Assembly: GCA_947565475.1 (NCBI GenBank)
Contig: CANOGI010000007.1
Span: 1-21,437 of the forward strand
Direction of reading: 5' to 3'
DNA: 21,437 nucleotides
Source: an uncultured Eubacteriaceae bacterium
GTDB lineage: Bacteria > Bacillota > Clostridia > Lachnospirales > CAG-274
Shown here: piece after piece, positions 8,786 through 14,184 of the stretch
Layout of the letters: every line of letters begins with the position of its first letter
How positions within the stretch are numbered: the stretch's first letter is position 1
The notes under the pieces: model-generated
Told to the model about the DNA's origin: nothing
Seen by the model: the letters and a program-made list of their open reading frames with translations, nothing else
Databases searched by the model: none
Translations under genes and position numbers: made by a program

Positions 8786-9337
8786 ATGAGAAGGACAAGA
8801 CTCTCTAAAAGAAAAGGAAAATTTTTTGGAATGGTTATGGAATTTAATACCCTTATATTTACCGTTACAGCCCTTATATTCGCTTTTGGGACGGTCTGTG
8901 GTATATTTATGCTTAACGGGGTTTCAAACGCTGAATTTGGGCGTTTATTAAGGGTTTGGGAGACAGCGGCGGCGGAAGACTATAAAAACGGTTTTTTTGA
9001 GAGTTTTTTTAAATACGGGGCGGCGGTTTTAGGGATTTGGATATGCGGGTTTTTCAAGATTGGAATTATCGGAATGGCTGTAATTATTTTTACGAAAGGC
9101 GCGGGGGTAGGCTTTACATCAGCTTTTATAATAAAGTGCATGGGGGACACGGGAGTTTTTATGATTTTCAGGCTTTGTTTTTTCAGGGATTTTTTTACGA
9201 TATTTTTATGTTTTATCGCCGTTATGTTTTCTGTGAGAAGATATGCCGACAAAAGAAATTTTAGGGAAGACAAATTTTATTATATTTTCGGGGCTGGACT
9301 ATTTGTGGGAGTCGCTGTTTTATGCGCTCTTGTATAG
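8786..9337 (+). CDS. spoIIM: SpoIIM-like stage II sporulation membrane protein
   Basis: Likely 183-aa integral membrane protein of the SpoIIM/DUF95 family. In spore formers SpoIIM belongs to the engulfment peptidoglycan-remodelling machine with SpoIID and SpoIIP. Seen here are about five hydrophobic segments (about 22-45, 78-100, 100-120, 133-150 and 167-183). The family-like middle region has an FFKYGAAVLGIWICGF helix followed by FTKGAGVGFTSAFI. A short Arg-rich N-terminus and an RRYADKR loop lie on the presumed inner side. The reading frame is open back to 8540, but I chose ATG 8786. Everything upstream is repeat sequence, and a G-rich AAGCGGGGGG stands just before it. Slightly shorter than the usual ~200 aa. 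Identification rests on hydrophobic pattern and the KG-GF motif. Confidence 0.72.
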   Translation: MRRTRLSKRKGKFFGMVMEFNTLIFTVTALIFAFGTVCGIFMLNGVSNAEFGRLLRVWETAAAEDYKNGFFESFFKYGAAVLGIWICGFFKIGIIGMAVIIFTKGAGVGFTSAFIIKCMGDTGVFMIFRLCFFRDFFTIFLCFIAVMFSVRRYADKRNFREDKFYYIFGAGLFVGVAVLCALV

Positions 9338-9434
9338 AGTAGTCTTGACTATTTTAGAGCGTTTTTGGCAATTTGGAGTTCTGGACGCGCGGGCAAACAG
9401 CCTTCGCGATAGAAAAAGGTCCCATTAGACTACT
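9338..9434. repeat. Inverted AGTAGTCT repeat after the SpoIIM-like gene
   Basis: AGTAGTCT (9338-9345, continuing TGAC as in the tails of the main element) is inverted at 9427-9434 (AGACTACT). The interior is GC-richer, with GGACGCGCGGGC. It looks like a decayed or minimal derivative of the interspersed elements and begins one base after the stop codon. Confidence 0.4.
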
Positions 9435-9499
9435 TTAGAAACTATGAATTTCTGTCGAACTCACGTTATGTTATTATACATCGTTACGGGCAAATAGAA

Positions 9500-9543
9500 A
9501 AGCGCCTAATTGTAAATTTTACCCAATCAGACGCTTTTTTATT
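9500..9543. terminator. Bidirectional terminator between convergent genes
   Basis: AAGCGCCTAATTG (9500-9512) pairs with CAATCAGACGCTT (9524-9536), with two G-T type mismatches and an 11-nt loop. T-rich flank on the right and A-rich flank on the left, so it can serve both the SpoIIM-like gene (+) and the isomerase (-). Confidence 0.85.
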
Positions 9544-9571
9544 TGTTTGTGACTGTAGTAGTTTATGAAAA

Positions 9572-10423
9572 TTAAGGCTCTACGCTTACGCTGTCGTAAA
9601 TTTTTTGAAGATATTCACAATCGCTGTGGAAACGCTCCTCATTTGAGTTTTCTATCAACATTGTAATATGGGGTTTTTTCGCTTTAAGGTGCTTAAACAA
9701 GTTCTCGTAGTTGAAAAGTCCCTCACCAACCTGAGCGTACTTTATCTCCCCATCAATAAGGGCGAAGTCTTTTATATGAATTACTGAAACACGGTCGCCG
9801 TAAAACTCGAAAACCCTGTCAATTACTTTTTCCTGTTCTTTATAATTTTTTTCGTCAATTAAATTTACGGGGTCCAATATTACCTCAACATTGGGGGAGT
9901 TTATATCGTCAAGAAATCTTTTCATCATTTCAGGGCAATAAAGAGTATGAGTAGCGACTCCCTCGACTCCCACGATTACGCCGAGTTTTTCCGCCGCCTG
10001 TACTATTTCTCTCATACTTTTAAGTAAAAGCTGATAGCAACCCTCTGTATAGGTGAAAGGAACTATTTTAAGATTTGAGTCATATCTGCCTGTTTCCGTG
10101 CCGACCATATCCGCGCCCAAAATACGAGCGTACTTTAAATGCTCTATAAAGGTCTTAACCGCCGCTTGTCTTTTTTCCTCAACAGGGTTTGTCGGGTTTA
10201 TGTAACACCCTAAAACAGCTACGTGTATATCGTTTTTATCAAGCCCATTTTTTATATAATGAGCAAATCCCGGATTATAATTTCCGAGAGTGAAATCCTC
10301 ATCGGCTATGGATTTTTTAAAAGCGAGCTGTACATAGTTTATATTGTTGTTTTTTACTTTTTGAAGAAAGTCGGAAAAATTTTGTTTTCCCCCTAAGTCA
10401 TGACCTCTCATACCAAACGCCAT
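9572..10423 (-). CDS. Sugar-phosphate isomerase/epimerase-like TIM-barrel protein
   Basis: 283-aa cytoplasmic enzyme of the xylose isomerase-like (AP endonuclease 2) superfamily, whose members isomerise or epimerise sugars and inositols using a divalent metal. Candidate metal ligands sit at the expected strand ends: E154 (VGVEGVATH), D184 (VILDPVNLI), H216 (VIHIKDF) and E258 (TMLIENSN). The common VGEGLFNYENLF segment is also present (232-243). The start ATG at 10423 has AAGGAGG nine bases upstream. The frame is open to 10492, but that extension would run into the tRNA terminator and has no ribosome site. The substrate cannot be read from sequence. It is monocistronic, cut off from tRNA-Val by a terminator. 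A role in uronate or inositol use would suit a pectin degrader, but that is inference. Confidence 0.87.
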   Translation of the reverse strand: MAFGMRGHDLGGKQNFSDFLQKVKNNNINYVQLAFKKSIADEDFTLGNYNPGFAHYIKNGLDKNDIHVAVLGCYINPTNPVEEKRQAAVKTFIEHLKYARILGADMVGTETGRYDSNLKIVPFTYTEGCYQLLLKSMREIVQAAEKLGVIVGVEGVATHTLYCPEMMKRFLDDINSPNVEVILDPVNLIDEKNYKEQEKVIDRVFEFYGDRVSVIHIKDFALIDGEIKYAQVGEGLFNYENLFKHLKAKKPHITMLIENSNEERFHSDCEYLQKIYDSVSVEP

Positions 10424-10490
10424 TTTATAATACCTCCTTTTTATAATAGTGCTGAGATGACGCCGCGTGATAAAAATAATCAGTGGACGC

Positions 10491-10520
10491 AAAAAAAAGC
10501 TGCCGCTAAAGCGACAGCTT
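10491..10520 (-). terminator. Terminator of tRNA-Val
   Basis: On the minus strand AAGCTGTCGC and GCGGCAGCTT pair around a TTTA loop, followed by a run of T (10491-10498). Confidence 0.92.
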
Positions 10521-10530
10521 TATAAATATA

Positions 10531-10603
10531 TGGGAACAATAGGGCTCGAACCTATGACCCTCTGCTTGTAAGGCAGATGCTCTCCCAACTGAGCTATGCT
10601 CCC
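10531..10603 (-). tRNA. tRNA-Val, anticodon TAC
   Basis: 73-nt cloverleaf. The acceptor GGGAGCA pairs with TGTTCCC (one G-T), with discriminator A. The D arm is GCTC/GAGC, and the anticodon stem TCTGC/GCAGA holds loop CTTACAA, anticodon TAC. The T arm is ATAGG/CCTAT with loop TTCGAGC. CCA is not encoded. A single transcription unit with its own consensus promoter and terminator. Confidence 0.97.
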
Positions 10604-10621
10604 TTAACGCTTACAAAAAAT

Positions 10622-10650
10622 ATTGTACCACTAAAAGAAATATATGTCAA
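10622..10650 (-). promoter_or_regulatory. Promoter of tRNA-Val
   Basis: On the minus strand, TTGACA (10645-10650), exactly 17 nt, then TACAAT (10622-10627). Near-perfect sigma-A consensus. Confidence 0.92.
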
Positions 10651-10688
10651 GAGTTTTTTATTAATTTTGTAAAAAATTCAAGAAATTC

Positions 10689-10725
10689 AAGAGGGTGTGA
10701 AAAAATGAATCTTTCACACCCTCTT
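10689..10725. terminator. Perfect 14-bp hairpin, likely bidirectional terminator
   Basis: AAGAGGGTGTGAAA (10689-10702) and its exact inverse (10712-10725) around a 9-nt loop. It lies downstream of divIC on the minus strand, after another hairpin. Confidence 0.65.
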
Positions 10726-10776
10726 TCGCGAGAAATGTACCCATTTCCTACAAATTGTTTAAGGAAAGAATCAGCC

Positions 10777-10880
10777 GTGTTTTTTCCGCACCAAAAACCG
10801 GTGCGAAAAAAAGTTTATGTCCTCAGACGAGCAAAGCCCGCCTTGCGGATTTTAGCCTACGGCGTTACGTTTTTGAAGTT
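10777..10880. other. Non-coding stretch with a hairpin and a GC-rich patch
   Basis: TTTTTTCCGCACC and CGGTGCGAAAAAA form a hairpin around 10777-10813. A GC-richer patch (about 10822-10870, CAAAGCCCGCCTTGCGGA, GCCTACGGCG) recalls the small GC-rich cores of other intergenic repeats here. A 65-codon frame crosses it but has repeat-like composition, so I call no gene. Confidence 0.4.
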
Positions 10881-10887
10881 TATTAAC

Positions 10888-10936
10888 AAAAATAAAATTT
10901 GAAAGAGTTTTTAATTTTCTTTCAAATTTTATTTTT
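10888..10936. terminator. Long AT-rich hairpin after divIC
   Basis: A perfect 18-bp inverted repeat (10888-10905 with 10919-10936) around a 13-nt loop, 25 nt beyond the divIC stop. The first likely end point of the mazG-divIC cluster transcript. Confidence 0.7.
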
Positions 10937-10960
10937 TCACAACCCCTTAGTTATATATAG

Positions 10961-11317
10961 TTATTTATTCAAATCAAAAAAGAGTATCTCATCGGGTTTA
11001 ACCAAAGAGAGCTGTTCTCTGGCGATTTTCTCAACGTATTCATCGCTATTTTGATAATCTTTCTCATTTTTGATTTTTTCTGTAAGTTTGTTTTGTTTAT
11101 CTATTTGTGATAGAATATTCTCATTTTCTTTATTTAGCTGAATAGTATAGGAATATTGCATATATATAATTGAAACGCCAAGAAAAAGAAGCCCGCCCAT
11201 AATCATCACGTATAAAAAGTTATGCCGTTTCTTTTTTTGGGGTTTGTTATTAGGGATGTTATTGGATTTAACTTTATTAAAATTGTCGTCATCTCTCTCA
11301 CTTCCGGCATTTTTCAT
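10961..11317 (-). CDS. divIC: Septum formation initiator DivIC/FtsB family protein
   Basis: 118-aa bitopic division protein, partner of FtsL/DivIB at the septum. Layout: basic cytoplasmic N-terminus (1-33, KKKRH just before the membrane), a single transmembrane helix (about 34-54), an extracellular coiled coil (about 57-88), and the family C-terminal signature YVEKIAREQLSLVKPDEILF. The start ATG at 11317 is preceded by AGGAGTG. The frame is open upstream to 11368, but that part is repeat sequence and would put 17 extra residues ahead of a good ribosome site. It is the last gene of the conserved mazG-to-divIC cluster. It is unusually separated from yabQ by 327 nt of inserted repeats, so it may need its own promoter. 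Confidence 0.92.
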   Translation of the reverse strand: MKNAGSERDDDNFNKVKSNNIPNNKPQKKKRHNFLYVMIMGGLLFLGVSIIYMQYSYTIQLNKENENILSQIDKQNKLTEKIKNEKDYQNSDEYVEKIAREQLSLVKPDEILFFDLNK

Positions 11318-11342
11318 AAGTTCACTCCTAAAAGAAATTAAG

Positions 11343-11472
11343 TTTAACCAACGGAGAAAGTCCCACATTTAAGAAGCGCAGGTATTTACTTTTGTATTCA
11401 GTGGGAGTATAAGCTCTCACTGAATACAAAGCCGAATGCTTTCGCCGTCGGTTACAAAAATTTTTAGTCTTG
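11343..11472 (+). repeat. Interspersed structured element, copy 3 (short form)
   Basis: Head TTTAACCAACGGAGAAAGT, an internal inverted repeat ATTCAGTGGGAG/CTCTCACTGAAT (one mismatch), then ACAAAGCCGAATGCTTTCGC and closing arm CCGTCGGTT. The tail hairpin is shortened to CAAAAATTTTTAG before TCTTGAC. It lacks the GCCAGGTTGC...CGACCAGCC middle found in copies 1, 2 and 5. It lies inside the yabQ-divIC interval. Confidence 0.75.
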
Positions 11473-11480
11473 ACCCGACC

Positions 11481-11560
11481 TACAGCAATTCCAGAATAGA
11501 TGGAGAAAAGAAAAAATATTGAATAACATGTTTTTTCTATCTATACCTGAATTTCTGTAA
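11481..11560. repeat. Palindromic TACAGCAATTCC element, copy a
   Basis: Imperfect inverted arms of about 30 nt (TACAGCAATTCCAGAATAGA at 11481-11500; inverse of TTACAGAAATTCAGGTATAG at 11541-11560) enclose A/T-rich DNA. Its first half recurs at 18356-18395 (TACAGCAATTCCAGAATAAA) and its core at 20224-20235. It follows the tail of copy 3 after a few bases. Confidence 0.6.
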
Positions 11561-11644
11561 GTAAGCTCAAATTCTTAGGCGGATAGTGTAAGCTTTCCTC
11601 AAGAAGGTAGGTGTAAGGTGGAAAGCTTTTTATGTAGTATATGG
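11561..11644. other. Rest of the yabQ-divIC gap
   Basis: Contains GGAAAGCTTTTTATG and GTAAGCTTTCC, which can pair loosely (about 11590-11632). No gene is visible. Could hold the divIC promoter, but I cannot point to one with confidence. Confidence 0.3.
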
Positions 11645-12127
11645 TTACTTACGAATTTTCTTTTTAAATTTTATTTTTTTTAGATTAATTTTATTTAATT
11701 TAATTTTTTTAAATATTATATAGCCGATTGTCAAGTCAAATATTTTTTTAAAAAGTTTAAGAACATAGCCTATTGGTGTAAAAACAATTTTGAAAGTGAC
11801 AATCAATATCTTTTTAATAAACGATAAAATTTTATCGGAGATTTTAAGGAAAATTTTACTTATAAGTGAAAAGTAAAGAATCATTCCGAGAAAACTGCCT
11901 AATATTAAAAATCCCCTGATTTCTCCGTGATTTTCCTTTAGCATAATGAAGAAAAGCAAAAGGGCGGAAACTGTCCAATAAATTAAATCCTCAATTTGGA
12001 CAATAAATTTAAAATGTTTTATGATTTTTCTGAAAATCACAAGAAAATCGTAAAAGAAGCCTGTTACAAAGCCAAAAAGAACGGAAAGGAGGAAAAGAAA
12101 AAGCTGATTGTTAATTGATAAAATCAT
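11645..12127 (-). CDS. yabQ: Spore cortex biosynthesis protein YabQ
   Basis: About 160-aa membrane protein. YabQ is known in Bacillus as a forespore outer-membrane protein needed for cortex and coat formation. Seen here are four hydrophobic helices in the first ~115 residues (starting INNQLFLFLLSVLFGFVTGFFYDF, then IYWTVSALLLFFIML and RGFLILGSFLGMILYFSLI) and a long Lys-rich C-terminal tail (KKIKLNKINLKK...). I set the start at ATG 12127, seven bases past the yabP stop, which fits translational coupling and aligns with the usual family start. The ribosome site is weak. The frame continues to 12190 inside yabP, and that upstream ATG would add 21 residues of non-family sequence. Assigned by position next to yabP and by hydropathy. 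Confidence 0.87.
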   Translation of the reverse strand: MILSINNQLFLFLLSVLFGFVTGFFYDFLVIFRKIIKHFKFIVQIEDLIYWTVSALLLFFIMLKENHGEIRGFLILGSFLGMILYFSLISKIFLKISDKILSFIKKILIVTFKIVFTPIGYVLKLFKKIFDLTIGYIIFKKIKLNKINLKKIKFKKKIRK

Positions 12128-12134
12128 AATATTG

Positions 12135-12410
12135 TTATTTAAAAATTCTTCCGAATATAGAATGTCTTTCCGTATGGCCTTTTTCCTCATAATTTATGCT
12201 GTAAACAGTTCCGTCTATATCAATTTCGCCTTTCTCAAGGCTTAGAGAATTCATATTAAGATATTCTCCCTTTATAACCAATATACCCATTTCCGTTTCA
12301 GCCACTATCATATCCTCGTCAAAAGATATAACGTTAAGCACCCCTGTCACGGAAAGTTTCTCCCTGTTTTCCATAATTAAATTATGTCTGAAAGATTTTT
12401 CGTCCTGCAT
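12135..12410 (-). CDS. yabP: Sporulation protein YabP
   Basis: 91-aa member of the YabP/YqfC family, small beta-rich proteins required for spore-coat assembly around the mother-cell face of the forespore and usually made under sigma-E. Family signatures are clear: HNLIMENREKLSVTGVLNV near the start, IVAETEMGILVIKGEYLN in the middle, LSLEKGEIDIDGTVYSI, and the FGRIFK end. AAGGGGGA lies seven bases before the ATG. It follows rqcP after 122 nt, where a sporulation promoter would be expected, but I cannot see a convincing sigma-E site. It is followed directly by yabQ. Confidence 0.95.
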   Translation of the reverse strand: MQDEKSFRHNLIMENREKLSVTGVLNVISFDEDMIVAETEMGILVIKGEYLNMNSLSLEKGEIDIDGTVYSINYEEKGHTERHSIFGRIFK

Positions 12411-12532
12411 GGCTATTCCCCCTTAATATATATTTAAAATATTTTAAGAACAAGGCTGAAGCTGTCACGAAATTTTAAGACACGCTGTGGCTCTATGTTT
12501 CCTTTATTAAATATATAGAGGGGGAAGAAATA
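12411..12532. other. rqcP-yabP spacer
   Basis: 122 nt, AT-rich with a purine-rich strip (CCCCCTCTATATAT read on the minus strand). By analogy with other spore formers this is where yabPQ would gain its own sporulation promoter, but I see no clear -10/-35 pair. Confidence 0.3.
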
Positions 12533-12775
12533 TTATTCCAAACTTTTGTACAAAGCGGACGCCTCGTCTTTTTTTACCTGTTCTTTTACCGAGAGCACCT
12601 CTACTTTTGTTGTGTTGTTTCCGAATTTTATCTCAATAATATCTCCCGTTTTTACCTCAAGCCCCGCTTTGGCGGGCTTTCCGTTCACGCTTACTCTGCC
12701 CGCGTCGCAGGCTTCGTTGGCGACTGTTCTTCTTTTTATTATTCTTGATACTTTTAAATATTTATCAAGTCTCAT
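12533..12775 (-). CDS. rqcP: S4-domain RNA-binding protein RqcP (YabO/Hsp15-like)
   Basis: 80-aa S4-domain protein. In Bacillus RqcP (YabO) binds the stalled 50S-tRNA complex and works with RqcH to add C-terminal alanine tails to obstructed nascent chains. The whole chain is an S4 fold: MRLDKYLKVSRIIKRRTVAN, the NGKPAKAGLEVKTGDIIEI loop-strand portion, then a short acidic/basic tail. I set the start at ATG 12775, since GCGAGGTT precedes it and the product then begins exactly at the S4 motif. The frame also opens at 12802, but that would add nine residues with no ribosome site. The position between hup and yabP is the conserved one in Firmicutes. Confidence 0.93.
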   Translation of the reverse strand: MRLDKYLKVSRIIKRRTVANEACDAGRVSVNGKPAKAGLEVKTGDIIEIKFGNNTTKVEVLSVKEQVKKDEASALYKSLE

Positions 12776-12791
12776 ATTTAACCTCGCTGAT

Positions 12792-12809
12792 ATTAGACAC
12801 ATCTAATAA
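12792..12809. promoter_or_regulatory. Operator-like palindrome upstream of rqcP
   Basis: TATTAGACACATCTAATA has 7-bp inverted arms around CACA, centred about 25 nt before the rqcP start. A further inverted pair TGACACTG/CAGTGTCA (12816-12823, 12848-12855) lies just upstream and overlaps a TTGACA on the minus strand (12851-12856) that lacks a matching -10. May be protein or RNA structure sites. Confidence 0.4.
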
Positions 12810-12910
12810 CCCGTATGACACTGACTGACAAAAATATTTTTATAAGGCAGTGTCAAGGGGGATTGAACATATCTATTTTTATAAAACCTCATAAAGACTT
12901 TTCCTGAAAC

Positions 12911-13006
12911 AAAAAATAAGGCAATACCGTCCTCCCAAAAGAAATAGATAGTTAAATCTATTTTTGTATACTTAAAAAGTATTTATTCACGGTATTGCCT
13001 TTTGGG
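12911..13006 (-). ncRNA. Branched hairpin at the hup 3' end: terminator or structured RNA
   Basis: A perfect 13-bp outer stem (AAGGCAATACCGT at 12918-12930 with its inverse at 12989-13001) closes two inner hairpins, AAATAGAT/ATCTATTT (12942-12949, 12956-12963) and ATACTT/AAGTAT (12968-12973, 12977-12982). On the minus strand the outer stem is followed by a T-run (12911-12916), as in an intrinsic terminator for hup. In addition CCCAAAAG and CTTTTGGG (12934-12941, 12999-13006) are exact inverses. They overlap the outer stem by only three bases, giving an alternative or pseudoknot pairing. No known RNA family is recognised. Confidence 0.6.
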
Positions 13007-13056
13007 CGGTTAAACAACCCTTTATTATTACGTTTAATAAAGCCCCGGAAGTAATT

Positions 13057-13335
13057 TTATCTTCCGTTTACAGCGTCTTTTAACACTTTTCCGGACTTAA
13101 ATCTCGGCGCTTTTGAAGCGGGGATTTCCATAGGCTCTTTAGTCTGAGGGTTTCTTCCTGTGTGAGCGGCTCTCTCAAGAACATCGAATGTTCCAAATCC
13201 TACGAGTCTTACCTCGTTTCCGCTGACAAGCTCGGCGGTAACCACTTCTTCAAAGGCTTTTAACGCTTTCTCCGCGTCTGTTTTTTTAAGACCAGCTTTT
13301 TCCGCTATAGCGCTGACTAATTCTGTTTTATTCAT
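13057..13335 (-). CDS. hup: HU family DNA-binding protein
   Basis: 92-aa nucleoid-associated protein that binds and bends DNA as a dimer. Full-length and canonical: MNKTELVSAIAEKAGLKKTDAEKAL helix pair, VRLVGFGTFDV strand turn, the DNA-wrapping arm RNPQTKEPMEIPASKAPRFK with the RNPxT tip, and the FKSGKVLKDAV C-terminal helix. AGGAGGAT lies just before the ATG. It has its own strong promoter (13379-13407), separate from mazG, and a large terminator-like structure downstream, so it can be made in excess over its cluster neighbours. Confidence 0.98.
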   Translation of the reverse strand: MNKTELVSAIAEKAGLKKTDAEKALKAFEEVVTAELVSGNEVRLVGFGTFDVLERAAHTGRNPQTKEPMEIPASKAPRFKSGKVLKDAVNGR

Positions 13336-13378
13336 TTTTATATCCTCCTAAAAAGTTATAAGCAATACCCAATTTTAT

Positions 13379-13407
13379 ATTATGCCACATTTCGTTAGTC
13401 TCGTCAA
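13379..13407 (-). promoter_or_regulatory. hup promoter
   Basis: On the minus strand, TTGACG (13402-13407), 17 nt, CATAAT (13379-13384). A CTCGTC-AATA-GACGAG palindrome (13400-13415) overlaps the -35 and could be an operator. Confidence 0.85.
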
Positions 13408-13452
13408 TAGACGAGCGTATCAACTAAATAAAAGCTTAATAAAAAAATCACC

Positions 13453-14184
13453 TTATTTTTGAAGGGTATCACCGTCAATATGCTCAAACTTATTTATAAA
13501 CTTTTCTACCGCATTTGTCAAGGCAAATTCGGAATTTATTTTTAAAAAATTTGAAATTTTTACGGTTTTAATTAAAATATCACCTATAATACACTCATAG
13601 TATTTATTATCTTCTAAACTATCTGTATTTATGTTGTCAAAAATATCTTTAAGCTCATTTAAAATTTTGGGCAGAGAGGACGAGTCGTCGTTTACATCAG
13701 CCTTTTTTAATACCTTTTGCGCTCGAGTCAAAGCTGGCAGGGTTTTAGGAATACTTTTTAATGTTTCTGTCTGGGTTTTATATCCTTTTTCTTTTTTCTT
13801 CAGTTCTTCCCAGTTGTCAAGAACATCTTCAGGATTTTCGGCGGAGGTGTCTGAGAATATGTGGGGGTGGCGGTATATCATTTTTTTAGCCACGCCGTCT
13901 ATTACGCCGGATAATGTAAATTCATCATCTTTTTCAGCGAGAACAGAGTGGAAAACCACTTGAAGGAGAACGTCACCGAGTTCCTCTTTAAGATTTTCAG
14001 CGTCTTTTTTGTCAATGGCGTCCAAAACCTCGTAGCATTCTTCTATCAAATATTGTCTCAATGTTTCGTGGGTCTGGACTTTATCCCACGGACAGCCGTT
14101 TTCTCCTATCAGTATTTCCATTATTTTTTTAAAGTCGTCAAAGTCATATGTTTCTTTGTCTTTTATTGTTTGTTTTTCACTCAT
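13453..14184 (-). CDS. mazG: Nucleoside triphosphate pyrophosphohydrolase MazG
   Basis: 243-aa two-domain MazG that hydrolyses (d)NTPs, including damaged ones, to NMP and PPi. The N-terminal domain has an intact metal site: EExxE at E48/E49/E52 and ExxD at E68/D71 (EELGDVLLQVVFH), with GCPWDKVQTHETLRQYLIEE before it. The usual RHPHIF and WEELKKKEK segments follow (about 105-131). In the C-terminal repeat the equivalent of ELGD reads IIGD (199-202), and the EExxE helix (NELKDIF, 176-182) is not conserved, so the second site looks degenerate. The start ATG overlaps the malic enzyme stop by 4 nt (ATGA), with GGGAG upstream inside that gene. Translational coupling is likely. Confidence 0.95.
   Translation of the reverse strand: MSEKQTIKDKETYDFDDFKKIMEILIGENGCPWDKVQTHETLRQYLIEECYEVLDAIDKKDAENLKEELGDVLLQVVFHSVLAEKDDEFTLSGVIDGVAKKMIYRHPHIFSDTSAENPEDVLDNWEELKKKEKGYKTQTETLKSIPKTLPALTRAQKVLKKADVNDDSSSLPKILNELKDIFDNINTDSLEDNKYYECIIGDILIKTVKISNFLKINSEFALTNAVEKFINKFEHIDGDTLQK

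Noticed and set aside
10705..10902. 65-codon plus-strand frame
   Set aside because: Runs across two perfect hairpins and a repeat-like GC patch. Its ATG lies in a hairpin loop and there is no ribosome site.
11318..11368. Upstream ATG for divIC
   Set aside because: The extension is encoded by repeat copy 3. AGGAGTG marks the inner ATG at 11317.
12128..12190. Longer YabQ start inside yabP
   Set aside because: Adds 21 residues outside the family pattern. The inner ATG follows the yabP stop by 7 nt and begins at the first conserved helix.
12546..12806. 86-codon plus-strand frame over rqcP
   Set aside because: Antisense shadow of a well-conserved S4 protein.
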